A stretch of 64,000 nt of DNA from Phoebastria nigripes (Eukaryota > Chordata > Aves > Procellariiformes > Diomedeidae): contig JAYKAV010000489.1 in NCBI GenBank assembly GCA_035582835.1, positions 912,580 to 976,579 on the forward strand, given 5' to 3'. Made by a program: the position numbers and the translations under genes. The notes beneath the pieces are model-generated. The model made no database searches and was not told where the DNA came from. It worked only from the letters and a program-made list of their open reading frames with translations. Below are positions 1 through 14,300 of this stretch, in pieces; the first letter of the stretch is position 1, and the number at the start of each line of letters is the position of its first letter.

Positions 1-2360
1 AATATCCACAAACTCCTGCTTCAGAAACCCTTGAGCCTTTTCAAAATGAGGAAGAGTGCTGAAAGAGTTTATAGAGGTAGGCAAAGAAACTTTAGTCAAC
101 ATCCCAACATAAACACAGCACTTCATTTATTTGCAACCACTTCCACATGTTTACAGACTTCTTTGATTAAACTTCTGCAGGACAGAACATGAAAACACAC
201 AGATAAGCTCCAGGGCACCTGGCTGGCAGTTGCTCCTCCTTATCTTGGCCTTGCAAAATGTCTGGGAGAAAACACTGGAGCACACGCAGTGTTTTCTGCT
301 TCAGGAATGTGAGAAGACAGACTCCATAAAAAATTAACAAGTCTCTATACTGATTTGTCATTCCCTCTTAACTAGAAAGCTTAATTAACGTTAAAAGGTC
401 AGATACTCCATCTTAACAGTTTGCCTACAACTGATTTTTAAACAGCTACATCATTACTATTTTTACCTCTAGGACAAAACTTAGTTTGGGGAGAATTTAG
501 AGGTTTTTCATGCAGAACCACCCAACAGCTGCTTCTCTTTCTTGAGTCAATGGTTTAAGCAAGGGAGCTTTAGTCACTCGCAGGACATTTGCTGCCTCTT
601 GGAAACTGTCATAAGAGATCATTTTTCCCTAGCTGGGACACTCAGATGCACAAGAAGTTGTTTGTTGGTGTGGGTTTTTTTAAATTAACATCTTTCCAGG
701 TAAGCAATTACTGTAAGGACAGTAAGCTATTACTATCAAAGCAGAATAACTGTGATTGCAAATGGATAACAAGGTCAGGAAACAGGATCTCCTTTAAGAA
801 GTGAAGCATTCTTGAGACTAATTCAGAAGAGAGTTTCAAATGTTTCTCATTTACTCATCTCACAGGCAAGCTCACATTCTGTTTAAGAACAAACACACAC
901 ACGCTGCCGGGTCAGTGAGCCAGATTGCGAGCAGGACAAAACCCAGCAGCCAGCTCCATAAAACACAAGCCCCCCCCACTCAAAGAGAGCGCTAGCTTAG
1001 ATCAGCAGGGCATTCTTATTCACGCCTGACAAAACACACTTGCAGAATGAAAAATAGTCTAAATTCTGCCTCTTGGTAGCCAAGCAATTCAAAACGTTGC
1101 TGGACAGCAAAGTCCTCTTATTCAGATAAGACACTCTTGCCTGCAGCTACTGGTTCAAATAAACAATCTGCATGCTCTTTAAGTTATGTCTACTTCATTT
1201 CAAGGACATTGTCATTACGACCATTGGTCAAGGCAGCAGCAAGAATAATCTGCATCTGAAGGGCCAAGCCTGCTGTGTACATTACCATCAGACACTGCAG
1301 CAACTCAATGACCCTTTGCAGAGCATCTCCAATAATCATGAGTTTAAACAAAAGCCCGGGAGGGGATGGAGCTACCATTATATTGTCAGTGCTGCTCTAG
1401 CATACGACGAAGCTGAAGTATTACCAAGGTCCAAGCCTACCCGGTTTTAAAATGTCAGAGAAGCAATACGTCTCAGTCCTGTGGGGGTAGGAGGAGGGAG
1501 GAACAAATGGTTTCAATCACCTTGCAGTGACTTAAGCAAAAAACCTAACTGGGTCCAAAGCATCTCAAGCTGCAATGCAGAGCCTTTGAAAGGGAACAAA
1601 GAGAAGGAGGAGGGAAGGACAGTGAGGGAGCCAGCAACAATTTCAGACTGGCCAGCTCTGGGAGCAGCTCAGTTTTGGTACCTAATTCATCACACCAGAC
1701 TGTACGGCGATCTTAAAAATATTATACCTTTGTTGATGGTGTTTCCTGTAACTGGAGCATGGGTGGGGTTGGTTTGTTTGTTCGTTTGTTTTTTCTTTTT
1801 AAATAGGATAAATTTCACTCCTGGGCTGATCCTAATCTCAGCATGCTTTCTTCCTGTAGAAATCAAGACCTCTATCTTCTCCTGTGTCTTACATGACCTG
1901 CAGGGCTTGACTGATGCTAAACGAACATCCCAGGGCCACCCACCAAATCTGTGGCCAAGGCAGGATTAGGACCTGCAGTTCCAGAACATGAGATGTCTCC
2001 AGGAGAGCGCTGACCATTCACCCCGGAGTGACTGAAGATACAAAATGATGATCTATGACAAGTTACAGAAATCTCCATGGTAAGGTGGCAGAACTGAACA
2101 TGTGCTGAATCCCTCAACTACTACAGTCCTTGGCACTGGGAGAGATGGGAGAGGATGGGTAGCTTGTTCAGTTGCTCCCAAATCACTTGCCAGAGCCCAT
2201 CTGAAGGCACTTCCAGCATCTCCCCACTCTTCGAGCAGGTTCCTTTGCAAAGCACTGATTTTTTAACCTTAAAACTGAAGCTCTTTGTTTCTTATAATCA
2301 GGAACTACCATAGTTTCAGAAGTCCATTTTTCACACAATACACCAAACAGCAGGGCTCAC
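1..2360 (-). other. TPCN1: TPCN1 intron 2 (partial)
   Basis: This stretch lies 3' of TPCN1 coding exon 2 on the minus strand. The exon ends at a GTGAG donor at 2356-2360, so the sequence to the left edge is intron. I see no further TPCN1 coding exon: none of the open frames resembles the first transmembrane segment that should follow. The third exon is therefore off the left edge. No RNA gene or clear repeat was recognised. Confidence 0.7.
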
Positions 2361-5300
2361 CTGGAGGTAGATTGCTGCCTCTTGGTAGTTCATTTCCCAG
2401 TTGTGTCGGGCAGAGCTTTGCTGTGCACAGCAGTCCCCCGCAGCAGGGCTGGATGCATCATTAATAACGTCATAGCTACCTCCATCTGCATCAGTACAAT
2501 AAGAGAAAAATTGATTTACAATTAAGTGAGCTGAGATTGATCAGGAGGCATGCAAACAAGCCAGGCACTGGGCCCAGAGACAAGCATCAAGAGGTGGCAG
2601 AGTACCCAGGAAACTGGCAGCTTGTACACAGACAAATTGACTCTTCTCATGTAGGAGCTTTTAAGAGACACACTCAAACTCAGCACTTCAACACAGGAAT
2701 GCTCCCAGAAGATCATCAAAAGAGACAGCATCCTATTTAATACAATAAGCAGGTCTCCTGGCTCAGGAGATCTGTGCTGTCATGTTCGTAGCATACTACC
2801 AGCAGTCATAAACTATAAACAGGCAGCTAACAGCTAGAAGTCTCCAAGGATGTCCAACCTACAAAATAAAAGTGGGCTTGCTAAAGGAACACTGCCTTTT
2901 CACATTTAATGGTAGGAGAGACCGTGGAAGAATGGAGTACAGGACTACCACAGCCAAGGGAAACCAGTCTGAGTGTAGAAGCTGTATAGTACACCAATAG
3001 CAGCAGTCAGTATTTTTAGTAGAAAGCCTCATTTTTCAGAGCTCTACGGAGTCATTAAACAATGCATCTTTGCAACACTCTTTTTGGTGCAGGTAAGTAC
3101 CAATACTCCTCTGATGAAAACAAACAGCAAGATTAATTTTCTGTTCATATCCCATAGATTGATTTTGAAACTTCTAAGAGTGTGTCTGTCTCATCAGTAA
3201 AGCACTATAAAACAACAAACATTTGTACCAGATTTTGTAACTAAAAATTTCATTTAAAAAATACAATTCTATTGCAAAAAGCAACTCCCAAGCATAGCTA
3301 CACATACATAGTGCCCTTCCCATGGGAGAGCTATGCAGGGCACGTATATAAACTCCAGAATACTTGCCATTTTTTGCATTCTACAGCCTCAGTGCTAATA
3401 AGACACATGAAAAACATGCACAAAGACAATTATTGTTCAAAAAGGGACTGTCACTTGGTTTTTTTTCTGGGACTGGGAATTTTATTTTGCACCTTTGACA
3501 AAGACTACTGAGCAGAGACCCCACAGAAGCAAGACCTGCTTAGGGCCACGCATGAAACCTGTGGTGGAGCTGTCCACACTCTCAGTTCTCCAGAGTTTCA
3601 GTCATTACCCAAACCACATGGTTGTTCTTGCTCTCAGTAGCGACTTCCCTCCTCCAGTGCCTCATGTTCCCAAAGAGGGAACAATTGATCTTGCCAGTGC
3701 AAAAGTGCCGATTTCCCCCTTTTTATGAACACAGAAGCTGTGATGCGGTAGCTTGTTCTCTCTGTCTTATGAGAAGTTATCTGAGAGTGGGAAAAAATTA
3801 GAGTGAGGTTCTTTTCCTCTCTCATGACAGCATGCTGAAGATTTGCTGCATCTCTTTGCTATGACAAAACAACCTTCATTGAATTACTGATTCAGTCTTT
3901 CTAGAACACCCTCAGGAGCGGGGAGAGAGTCCACGCCAAAAACTGCACCCATCGAGAGAAATGGCACTGCGTGCTCCTGACAGAGGCAGAAATCCCTTCA
4001 CCAATGCAGAGCCACAGCTGCCTTTTCCATCCTCAAATCAAATTAAGATAACATTTACACGGGATTTGTGAAGACTTTCCAGATTGCATACTCAGATTGC
4101 TGAGAATCCTACAGCATTTAAGCCTATTTCTCTTCCTTGCTTCCCCCATACCCTTAAAATACCACTCAAAATCTGGACGAATGTTTGAATGAGGCTGATT
4201 CCTCCCCCACACCCCTTCTACACCTTGAATGAGCACAGTTCTTGAAAAAACTGAATGATAGAGATTTTATTTATCCACAGAACTGGAATGGCAGTCTTCT
4301 GGGTTTGTTTGCCTTTTAACTAAAAGATGACAGCAATATGCAAAAAATCAGAAGCTTTACATTGTGAGCTCTAAAAAGTTCTTAAATGTTATTATTTATG
4401 AAGCTTTTACTGTGTATGTGTTTCAAACAGACAGACTCCTTCAAACTGCAGCCTGATAGCAAAAACCTTTTTGCATTTAATGCTTAGCAGAGTTGCAGAA
4501 GGACCACATCTTCATCAGAACCTGGACTCACCGCTGAAGATCTTTACTGCCCAGAAGACAAGTATTTTCCAGTCCTCATTCTCATCCTAACAGATTGTTT
4601 GCTGCCAGACGAAACACACTGCAGCCCCGTCCTGCCTGCCTTCCCCTCTGTGGGGCACTAAGCTGGGTCACAGTAGAGGCAGAGCACAAAGTGGCCTCCA
4701 GCCCCCAGCCTCAAAGACCTCAAGCGTTACCATAGACAGGCGCAGAGCTGTCAAACACCCCCAAACTTTGCTGAGGCGCACAAGCGACTGGTACATCGGA
4801 GCAGAGAGCGCAACCTCTTATCATCACACATAACCCGCTGTCTGAAGACGCCCAGAGCCACATGTGCCATCCACAATGTCACCCACAGCTCCTTCATTAT
4901 CGGGTGGCTGGGGCGAGGCTGCAGGATGCCTTGCTCAAACCAGCAACAACTGTGAAGGCGCTAACAGGAGCCAGGGTTTCAGGCCTTTCCATAACTCACC
5001 TTCAAAACACAGCAAGCGTTCAGAGAAAATCTGAGTGTGATTCATCTCACACAGTTCAGGGGATACTGAAAAAGCACAGAATCAACACCTTGGCTGCACT
5101 AGCTCTTTTGGGGAAGAGGGACTTATTAAGCAGGTTGCTTACAGTATTACCATGTTATTGGAGCATTACAGTATATACAGAATTTAAGAACATCAAAACA
5201 TACTGTGGTCAAATCAGCAAAGGTTTATAGCATTAAACAAAACACTGTACCCTACCAAAAGATGCCAAAACTACCTTTAACCCTGAAGTAGCTCTTTCGC

Positions 5301-8300
5301 AAAGACCAACCTCTCTTTGAAAAGGATCAACACTAGGAAAAGATACACCACAGTAAAAACCCAGGACCCCTCTCTGCGTTTCACACAGAGGACTCGCAGC
5401 TGAAACAGAAGAGATGTCCCAGTGAGATCAAGGTTGCGAATACAAAACAGCACTCAAAGATGCAAATCAGAAACAAAAAAATAACTCTAGAAACCAAGAT
5501 GTTTTCATCCTGTCTAAACCAGACATCATCTTTCTAGGCACAGACAACAGAAAATGTACTGGTGAAGTGTTCTGGTGAGGAGCTGCATTTTGTGGATCAG
5601 CTCCTTCCCCATCAGGTACCAGAAGGTTGATCTAGCATCCCTGAGGCAACAGCATCATCTGGGTAATAAATAATAATAAAAATAATAATAAATTTGAAAA
5701 GCAACCCTCTGACTGTTTGTTTGGCAGCCCTCCAGCTAGCTAATTTCCTCAGCTGCTCCCATGATAACAATGACACAGACTAATGCAACCTCCGCTCCAC
5801 TCAGCTCGTGCTGCAGAACATCCCCGACGGCATTTACCATTAGTATCGAGCTCAATGAGATAGGAGGATCTCTCCACAGGACTCCCGTAATCCTCGAAGT
5901 AGATGGCAGGCAGCTCTCTCCACCGCATGGCAGCCGCCGTGTCGGGAAGTGGGCACGCTTGTGTGCGGAGTTGGGGAGAGGGATACAAGTCAGATCTGAA
6001 GTTCCTCCCTCCCTCCCCTCCGAAAGCTGATCCTCAATATCGCAGCTTCCTCAAGGGAAAGCTACGCACAAAAGATTTTCCTCTGCTCTCTGCAGAACTA
6101 AACGTTTTCTCCCCTCCCCTCTGAGGAAGGTGGCTCAGACTTCAGTTAAATCGTTTCCCTATCGCTGTCTTAGTGGCAGGATGTTTCTAAGTGCAAGTTG
6201 TTGGGAGGCTTAGCTGCGGGACAAAGAGCTTTTAAGCATGAGTGTGGTGGTAAAGCAAGGCTTCATGTGCCATGCTCTCTTATTTTGGCATATAGCAGAA
6301 TTTGCTCACCAGTGAACATGAACAACTAATGGGAAAGGAGTCAAAGTGCTGACTAGTCACAGCAAGGAGTCTTGCCCCCCCAGCAAAAAAAGAAAATAGG
6401 TATTTGTGAAGTTCACAGTACAAGGGGCGTGACAAAGTAAACGAACTGAGCTGTTCACAGATGGCAAAGCTTCCTTCCACACTTGTGTAACTTACCCCAG
6501 ACGTTCCCTGAAAAGGGAGAGAGGGAGGGGAAAAAAAGAAAAGAGAAAAAAAGAAAAAGCAAAACCAGCTGGCTGCTTACACAAGGCATCCGGAACGATA
6601 CTGCCGGGACTCCAACATTTCCATTCAGTGCAGCAGAGCATGCTCCTGTGTAAATAGTTTCCATATGTCATCATTACAATAAAAAACAAAAAAGAAAGGA
6701 AGAGAAGGAGCATAAACTTTCCTGAGCCCAAAACTCTCCCTTTGCAAAACAGATTCCCTACTTCAGGGAAGGAAAAACTCTCCATTGGCTGAGAGAGCAA
6801 ACAAACTCCTCTCATTCGGAGGAGCTCACGCGGACACGGGGGATCTCAAGGGCAGGGCCGAGAGGGGAGTAAGGGACAGAAAACATTCACAGGAACCAGG
6901 GAGAAATCACCCTTCCCAGCCAGGCTATTTTATGTCAAACTGAAGTCAATTTGGACTTTCATTGTTTGATCTTTGGTGTCTGCATTTGTTTTAATAAATA
7001 ACAATAATTTAAAAAACCCAACAAACTAGTAACCTCCTACAAAGAATTATAAGCAAACTCTACAGGGTAGCTCTTACATTTGCCTCAGAGCTCCCCCAGT
7101 CTGGCTCTCATTAGCCTGTTCGCCAGATGTTCTGCTTTCTAGATAGCACACACTTTTTATGGCGTTACACTGAAACAGACTGAGATGCCTCTAATTAGCT
7201 CCTCGACTGACTCCAAAGCCATGTGCCTTTACCAGGACTTTCTCCTAAAAGGTTGAGGAAGGTCTTGATGGAGCTGCTAGTTGCCATCCTGTCCAGATAA
7301 TGCTATTTTAGCAAGTATATCTGTGATGACAGAACTCTGCAAACTGTGTGGGAGGCAGGGCAAGTGACATAATTCAGAAAAAATATTCTTTTAGTTAAAT
7401 CCGTCATTCATACTGTTTACATATCACGTGTGTAGTCAATGTAAAACAGCAATATGTAAGTTACTCGTCTAATGAGTTGCATGTGCAAGTAATATTTCTC
7501 TCGATAGGTGAAAAAAGAAATGCCAAGGACACATGACTTTGGAGACAGGACACATCTTCATTCACATTGCCTTACAAGGTTCCTGCAAGTGGATGCACCA
7601 AATAGAGCAGCAAGAGAGAAAAGTAAGCAAGGCGTTACCTCCCACAGTTGGAAAAGGTCAAGCTGTCCAGGGCATGTGCTCCAGGCAGCTCCAGTAACCG
7701 TCTCAGACAACCGGAGACGTGCCAGCTGATAAAACACGCCACAGTGCACCAGCCACCGGGCCACAGAGGGGGAGGACAGGGAAAGAGAAGGCCAAATTGT
7801 CAGCTAACCATCAGATTCCTTCTTAATTAAAATTAATCAGGTACCAACTTTGTCCTTTCTTTCCTTCTTGCAACCTTGTAAGAACTGCTGTCTTGCATTT
7901 ACCCCTACCCTCATAGTCACTGTTTCTTCTTTGGAAAGAGGCGTGAACCCTGTTAGGGAACACACTTGCAGGAGCAGTGTCTTCTTCTATTGGAGCTGGG
8001 CATGCTTCCAGGAGTGCGGGCTGTCCACAGCAAATGGGACTTCCTGGAGTTGAGCAAACACTTTACAAGTTTGCTGGAAGAGTCCACGCAGACATGCAAC
8101 CTGACCTTTCCAGGACGAGGGTCTCCCTGGCAGGCTCCAATCTCTTTGCAAGCAGGGAAAAGGGCACAAAGCAGTCTGTGATTCACTCAGCTGCAGTCCC
8201 TTATCGCAATGACTGCTGCACCATTTAACTGGAGCCATTTCTTTTCAGGCTGTGCTGCATTCTTTACTGCCACACCACCTCCGTTTCTTATACCATCCAT

Positions 8301-11300
8301 CTTGACTGCATTCATGTCCAATTACCCCAACTCAGCTAGTCACAGAGCTCATGCTTAGAAGAAACATAATCAAGCATCCAGCAACACTGAACATGTGCCC
8401 ATGGAAGAAGGCAGGTGCCAGGAGCATCAGAGCTGCCCGTGGGGTTCCTGGACCTCCTGATCTCACATACAAGACCGGTCCCAGTGCAGGATCCCCGTGC
8501 TGGCTAAAGCTGCCGGCTCCCTCAGTGACTCTGCTCCCTGAGGCTGCAGTGAGGATAAACATGGCTGCAAAAGGAGGATGGCATTTGCTTTTCAAAAACA
8601 ACCAGAAACACTTCTCTCTCCCGGAAAGCCCTAATCAGCTGAACTGCACAGAGTGCCCACTACCGAAGATGCAACTCCATGAAAAAAAAAAAAAGAAACA
8701 AAGTAGACGGCTACCCTTCTCCAACACAAGCTGTACAGGCACCTTCAGTCCCAAAGCCAAGATTTTAGCAGCACTACAACACAGTCCAGGCAAAGCCCAG
8801 AAGCAGCTGTGGCCAGGAAACAGCAGGATCCTGAAGTGTCAAGTATGTTGGAGTTGTACCAGCACCAACGATAGTATTTTCCCTTCCAAGTGCTTACATG
8901 CCATGTAGCTTCACCTCCAGAGGATTTATCTTCTCTCCCCGCTCCAATGCGGTTGATAAGAAACTGCTCCTTTTCTTTTCAAGTGCTGAGGCATGAACAT
9001 GCGTGCATTTGTCTCTTCAAGGCCAGACTCACCTACCCGGGAGAAAAAAAGCTGGAAGCCGCCTGGAAAGCACAGCTGGTTTGGCACTTGGCCACACATC
9101 TCAGAGGTGAGAGAGACAGAGAGTGAAATCACTGCCTTTAGTGCCTGACTGCCAGTTCAGTGCTGTGCCAACAGGAGCATTGCAGGACTGATCTTTGCAG
9201 CCCAAAATATCCTAGCACCCGTCCTGTTTCCAGAGGATGTTATGGGAAGGAATTTAACAGCCGTGAGGAAGTCTGAACAATTTACTATCAGTTTGTTGCC
9301 TAGGAAAAACAGGGCATCTCCAACAGAGTGCAGTGCCAAGCCCTTCTGTTGCAAGAGAAATAATACCCTTCTGAATATTTCAAGTTAGTATAACTGAGTC
9401 ATGCTCTTCCTTAGAGACAATGGCACAGCAGAAACATATGCAGAGGCCTCAGGGCTCTTTGTCTTACTATATTCTCACAGCGCTCGCTTGCTGTGAAGCT
9501 CAACAAATAAAGTCACTTCAGCTTCCTATTTAACACAGAAAAGTTTTTAAAAAAATATGGATGTTGCCACTTCCTGTTAGTGGTACGAGGCGACTGAAGT
9601 CTACCGTCCTCGCCTTTATTCGAGAATCCAGTGAGTTCCTACAGCATCAACACGAGCTCACTTCATGCTATCATCCACCACACTACAGGGAGCTGAATCC
9701 ACATGAAGCATGAGCAGATGTCCCTCAGCATGGTAAGCCACTTTTTATATATTATTGCCTCTTATCAATTGTGCTGCCTATCTTCTTATATTGAAGACAA
9801 CTTAAGCCCTGCATTGTTTAATTAGAGGACCACTGTACCCTTGCTAACATCTGCACTGCACACATGTAAAAACCCTGATGCACAAGCTAAACACAATGAC
9901 AGAAGAGCTAAAGCATGGTAGGAAATTGTTTTGTCTCAGCAGAAGCCGTGCCTCCAGCTAGCTCTTACTCTGAGTGGGTCAGAGCCAGTATTTAGTTAAC
10001 TGTTTGCTCTGCAGCTCGCTAACCATTCGAAATGGGGGATGAGCTATTACGATTTACTCAGACATTTACTTCGTGCACCACCCTGCTGGGGACAAAGAGA
10101 GACATTTGTAAGGAAGAAGAAAAAAAAAAGTAAAAAGCTTCTAAGAAAATAAGGATGAGAATAATTTTACCTATCTACACTAGCCAAGATTGGTCGGTTG
10201 GAGATCCTCGTCTGTGCAGTTTACTACCTCGTCTCTTCAGGGCACCTGCTGTCCTTTGGTCTCAACCCTGAGTTACTCTGGGACTTGATTTTTTTCTCTT
10301 GCAATGTTATGTGGGAAGTTCTGACCAGAAAATGTTTGATCGCTGGACAATTTTCACTCCTGAATCTGTAGCAGCAAGAGGCAGAGGGACAGATCCCTCC
10401 CCTTCGGGATGTTTGGGATCCACAGTTAGGTTAGGGAGAGGCTTCAGCGGCTGCAGACAAGCTGATGGATCCTTTGTCACCCTCAGAGAGGCCACTTTGC
10501 CCTGACCCCTAAAAACTTCCCATAGCTCACTAGTACACCAGACCACACAGCTCAAAAGCCGCTGCAGCAGTCAATAGTGAAACAGCGGAGGATCACTCCT
10601 CGATTCACAGAGCTGCATCCTAAGAATAATGTTACCTACCCCACTAGTCTTGCTCCTCAGCTGCATCGCCTTCCAGCAGCTCATGCAAACCACCACATGC
10701 CTAAGCCCTCTTCCACGAAGCTGCTTTCTGACAGATGTGTGACTAAATCCTCCTGCATGAGAAAGCCCATGAAATACCATAAGGAGAGCCGGAACCAGGC
10801 ACTCGCACAATCTGAGACCGTGTAACACAGGAGCACCTGCTTCTTAACGTAGCTGCAAAGTCAAAACCAAAGCATTTTTAATCAGTAAAACTCACATAAA
10901 AGGAAAGGCTGTGCTAGGAAAATAGAATTAAGAATCTCGCTTGTGTGTTAAGCCAAACTGCTGCCGGATTCATATCCTTTATTTCTGATCTTAACAAATG
11001 AACCTCCATACCACAAAAAGGAGAAGTCAAAGCCACAACAGAAGGATCATCTACAACCTTACATTACCTATCCTTTTAGCAACTAATATGCTCTATAATC
11101 TTGTCAGTCCGATCATATCACAGCAACAAAGGCTTTACAGACACAGAGATAAAATTATTCTGTAACTGGAATTAAATATCTGAGCCATTGAGGGGCTCTA
11201 TGAAACGACTAATTTTGAATGGAAAAAACAACTGGAAATAATAAAGTTTTTGCTGAACCCAACAACAACAAAAAAAGACAAGCTCTGCCTAAGGGTATGG

Positions 11301-14300
11301 CTCATGAGAGAGACCAGACATGAAATACACACACACACACATTTATAATTCATAGTTTTTGAGCAAGTAACAGAAAGGGAAAGAGACAATATCAGAATCC
11401 CTCAGATATAGCATTTCTTTAACACATCCTGTTACATGAAGGAATTTCCTCTTTTTGTTCCAAAAAGGGAAACCAATGCCTCATGGTTTTAACATGTTAA
11501 AGATCTGCTTTAGCGCTAGTCGGTGACAACACAATGTCAGCATTTTAAGAGCATGTTCCTCATTTCAATTCTCCAAAGCAGAGCCTTTGGATTTTCCTGA
11601 TGCAGTTTGGAAAGATGTTTGATTAAGCTGCAATCTGGCCTTTTTAACGAAAGCAGTGTGCTGCCAGGTCCGACTGCCAGTTCCAGCCGCCAGCAGCTCC
11701 CTGGGGAAGTCGCAGAATTAGCGGTGAGAAGCAGAGAGGAAGCGCTTCCCTTTAGTGAGAAACCAGTATTAGTTTGGGCAACAAACCTCCCGCATGGCCA
11801 CCCAGCACTGGAGCAGGACTAGAACAGAGTAGGCAGTAATAAGGTATGTGCCATACTGACCTTTCTGCTGTAAAGAGAGAGGGATAGCGAGAAAATGACA
11901 TAAATTAAGTTAAATAACAATATCATGGCAAAACTCTCATGTCTTACCACGACAGGCTGAGACCAATGAAAGTTATTTATGGCAGTACAGTAACAAGAAG
12001 TAGGTAATTGCGTTTTGTGGTGTTAGAACAAGACTCCGCCGCACCGGTTCTTTTGAAATACAACACTGCCACATGTCCTCTGCCTCGTCATTGCGTCTCA
12101 GCCAGGAAAGAGAAGCCGCCAACTTCAGTGGAAGATGCATGTAAAGGAATGGGGAAAACCCCAGCCTCTAGCGCTGCGTAACCGCTCTCCATTAAGAAAA
12201 AAAAGACTTCTGCACATTTGGTAGAAACCGCTGCTGGCAGGAACCGAAGAGGTTACATGTAACGGCTGGAGAGGAAGGAAGGAGTTAAACCATTAGTGTA
12301 ACATCTGCAAACCAGCTGCCAGAGGGCTTTCCCTCAACTGGTCCTTACTTCAAGTCCTACAGTCCTCATACAGAACCGTACCTTCAGAAAATAGACAATT
12401 TCGACTTCAAAAGTCTTCCAGCCCTGCAGAACCCTCTCCAACTCTTACGAAGTGGTTCCAAACATTAACCACGCTGTCAAATATGTGTCTTATTCCTTGT
12501 CTGAATTTCCTCAGCTTCAACCAACAGACACAATTCCACTGTTACCCAGTTACTGAAGCTACCTTCAAGCCTCTTGGATCTTGGATGAGCTGGAGCAAGG
12601 GCACTAAAAACACGCCAAGCATGAACACATTGATTACTCTAGAGCCAGCATGGATGGCAGCATCGCCTACCTACCTACCTTAATCATTATTCTTATTGGA
12701 AGGACCAAGGGATACAGTCACTGTCTCACTGGACAAGTGTCCCACATGCTCGCTTTCAGCTCAGTTGCTCATGAAATCAGACTCAGCTCTGCCTCTCTGC
12801 TCGCCAAGGCAGCCCTCTCCACCCTTGCAGATGCACGACCCTTCAGCTGGTCATAGCAATATGCACGCAGCTTGCCTGCATCCATCTTACTAAGCAGTTC
12901 TAATCACTAAGCTCCCCTCCTCACTCTTACTATGCCCTCAACCTATGGCTCTCCTAACTTGATCAGAAATTGCTTCTTTTTTTTTTCCCTTCCAGATCAG
13001 AAAGAAATGTTGCAGTTGGCACAGGGACAAAATCTAACCCCTGTGACAGTCTCTGCTAATAACGTACCTATTCACTAACCAGTCCCAATAACCAGTTGGA
13101 TTTTGAGACCCGTCCATCAGCCAGTTTGCAGAGCCATTAGCTACACAGTGTTGATTCGTACTATTCACTTCCTCAGTCAAAATGCTGCATGGGTGCCAAA
13201 ACAAATACCTTCTCAAAACACCGTCAGTATCTTGTAACCTCACAAAATAAGTCAACGCATGACTTCAGGTTCATATGACGCTCACTTTTTCATAAACCCA
13301 CACTGATTGACATGAAAAACTGTCCTTTAAATCCAGATTTTAGAAGAGCTATTGCTGGTTTCCCATTATTTTGCCTGGAAACCTCGTTTGGCTGGCTGGC
13401 CTGCAATCTCCTGCCTGCTGCAAAAATACCTTTTGGGGCTGGAAGAAAGTCGCTATTCAGACTGCCTCAGCTGCAGCCTTAAGGAAGAATAAAAAGTCAT
13501 CTGCTGATTTTTAAATGCCTACCTTTAGAATCAGCTGTTTAATCTCTACTTTATTTACTGCGGGAATGGAAGAATAGATCATACGATGACCAGGTCATCT
13601 GGCTTTTCAACAAATACAGAATACATACAGTATTTCTTGAGCTTCCCTGTAGTGTTACTGACCAGTGTCCAACCTTGAATTCCTAACAGGCCGGTAGCAC
13701 TTAACATGTCTTTTTATTTCTCAAGTCCTTTAGAGCACCTTTAACTCTGCTGACCACATTTCTCTTTGTGATTTTCCTCCACTCCCACTTTCTATTTCTT
13801 CGTTTGCTATATAGCGGTGCAGCTGCTTTTACGTTAGCCAGCACAGGCATGTCTGTCCTGTGACTTTCTGCTGCCTCTCCAACAGCTTTAAAACTTCCAT
13901 TAACATTCTTGTTTTGTATGCATTTGTGCTCTCTCAAAGTATATGAATAATGTTCAGTGTTTTCAGTTCTTCCCCTTTGCAACCACTAGAGATAAGGTCC
14001 TGCCACCAGCCTTGTATTTGAAAGGAAGGGGCTTTGCCTTGGTCACTTCCCCCCGACCCCGATGCCAAAATTCTCCTGAGTAAGTTGCTTGTGAGCATTT
14101 ACTTAATACAGGCAGGACCAAAGCGGTCGCTTGTTTGCACCTGCCAGCAGTTCAGAAAAAGCAGAACATTTAATACTACTTGCAGGTAGCAAGGCAGAGC
14201 CACAGAGCAAACCAGTCTCAGCACACATTCCTCTCTTCAATCACATTTCCAGTACTTCTGGTCTGCTCAGCACCCTGGAGAAACAATGTTCCCCTCTGTA

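Noticed and set aside
1481..1969. A 162-codon frame at the left edge
   Set aside because: Contains a T-rich hydrophobic stretch but no TPC1-like transmembrane sequence, and lies on the wrong strand for TPCN1.
8351..8908. A 185-codon open frame in TPCN1 intron 1
   Set aside because: No domain, no signal of codon use, no flanking splice sites that fit TPCN1. It is within chance expectation for a 20-kb intron read in six frames.
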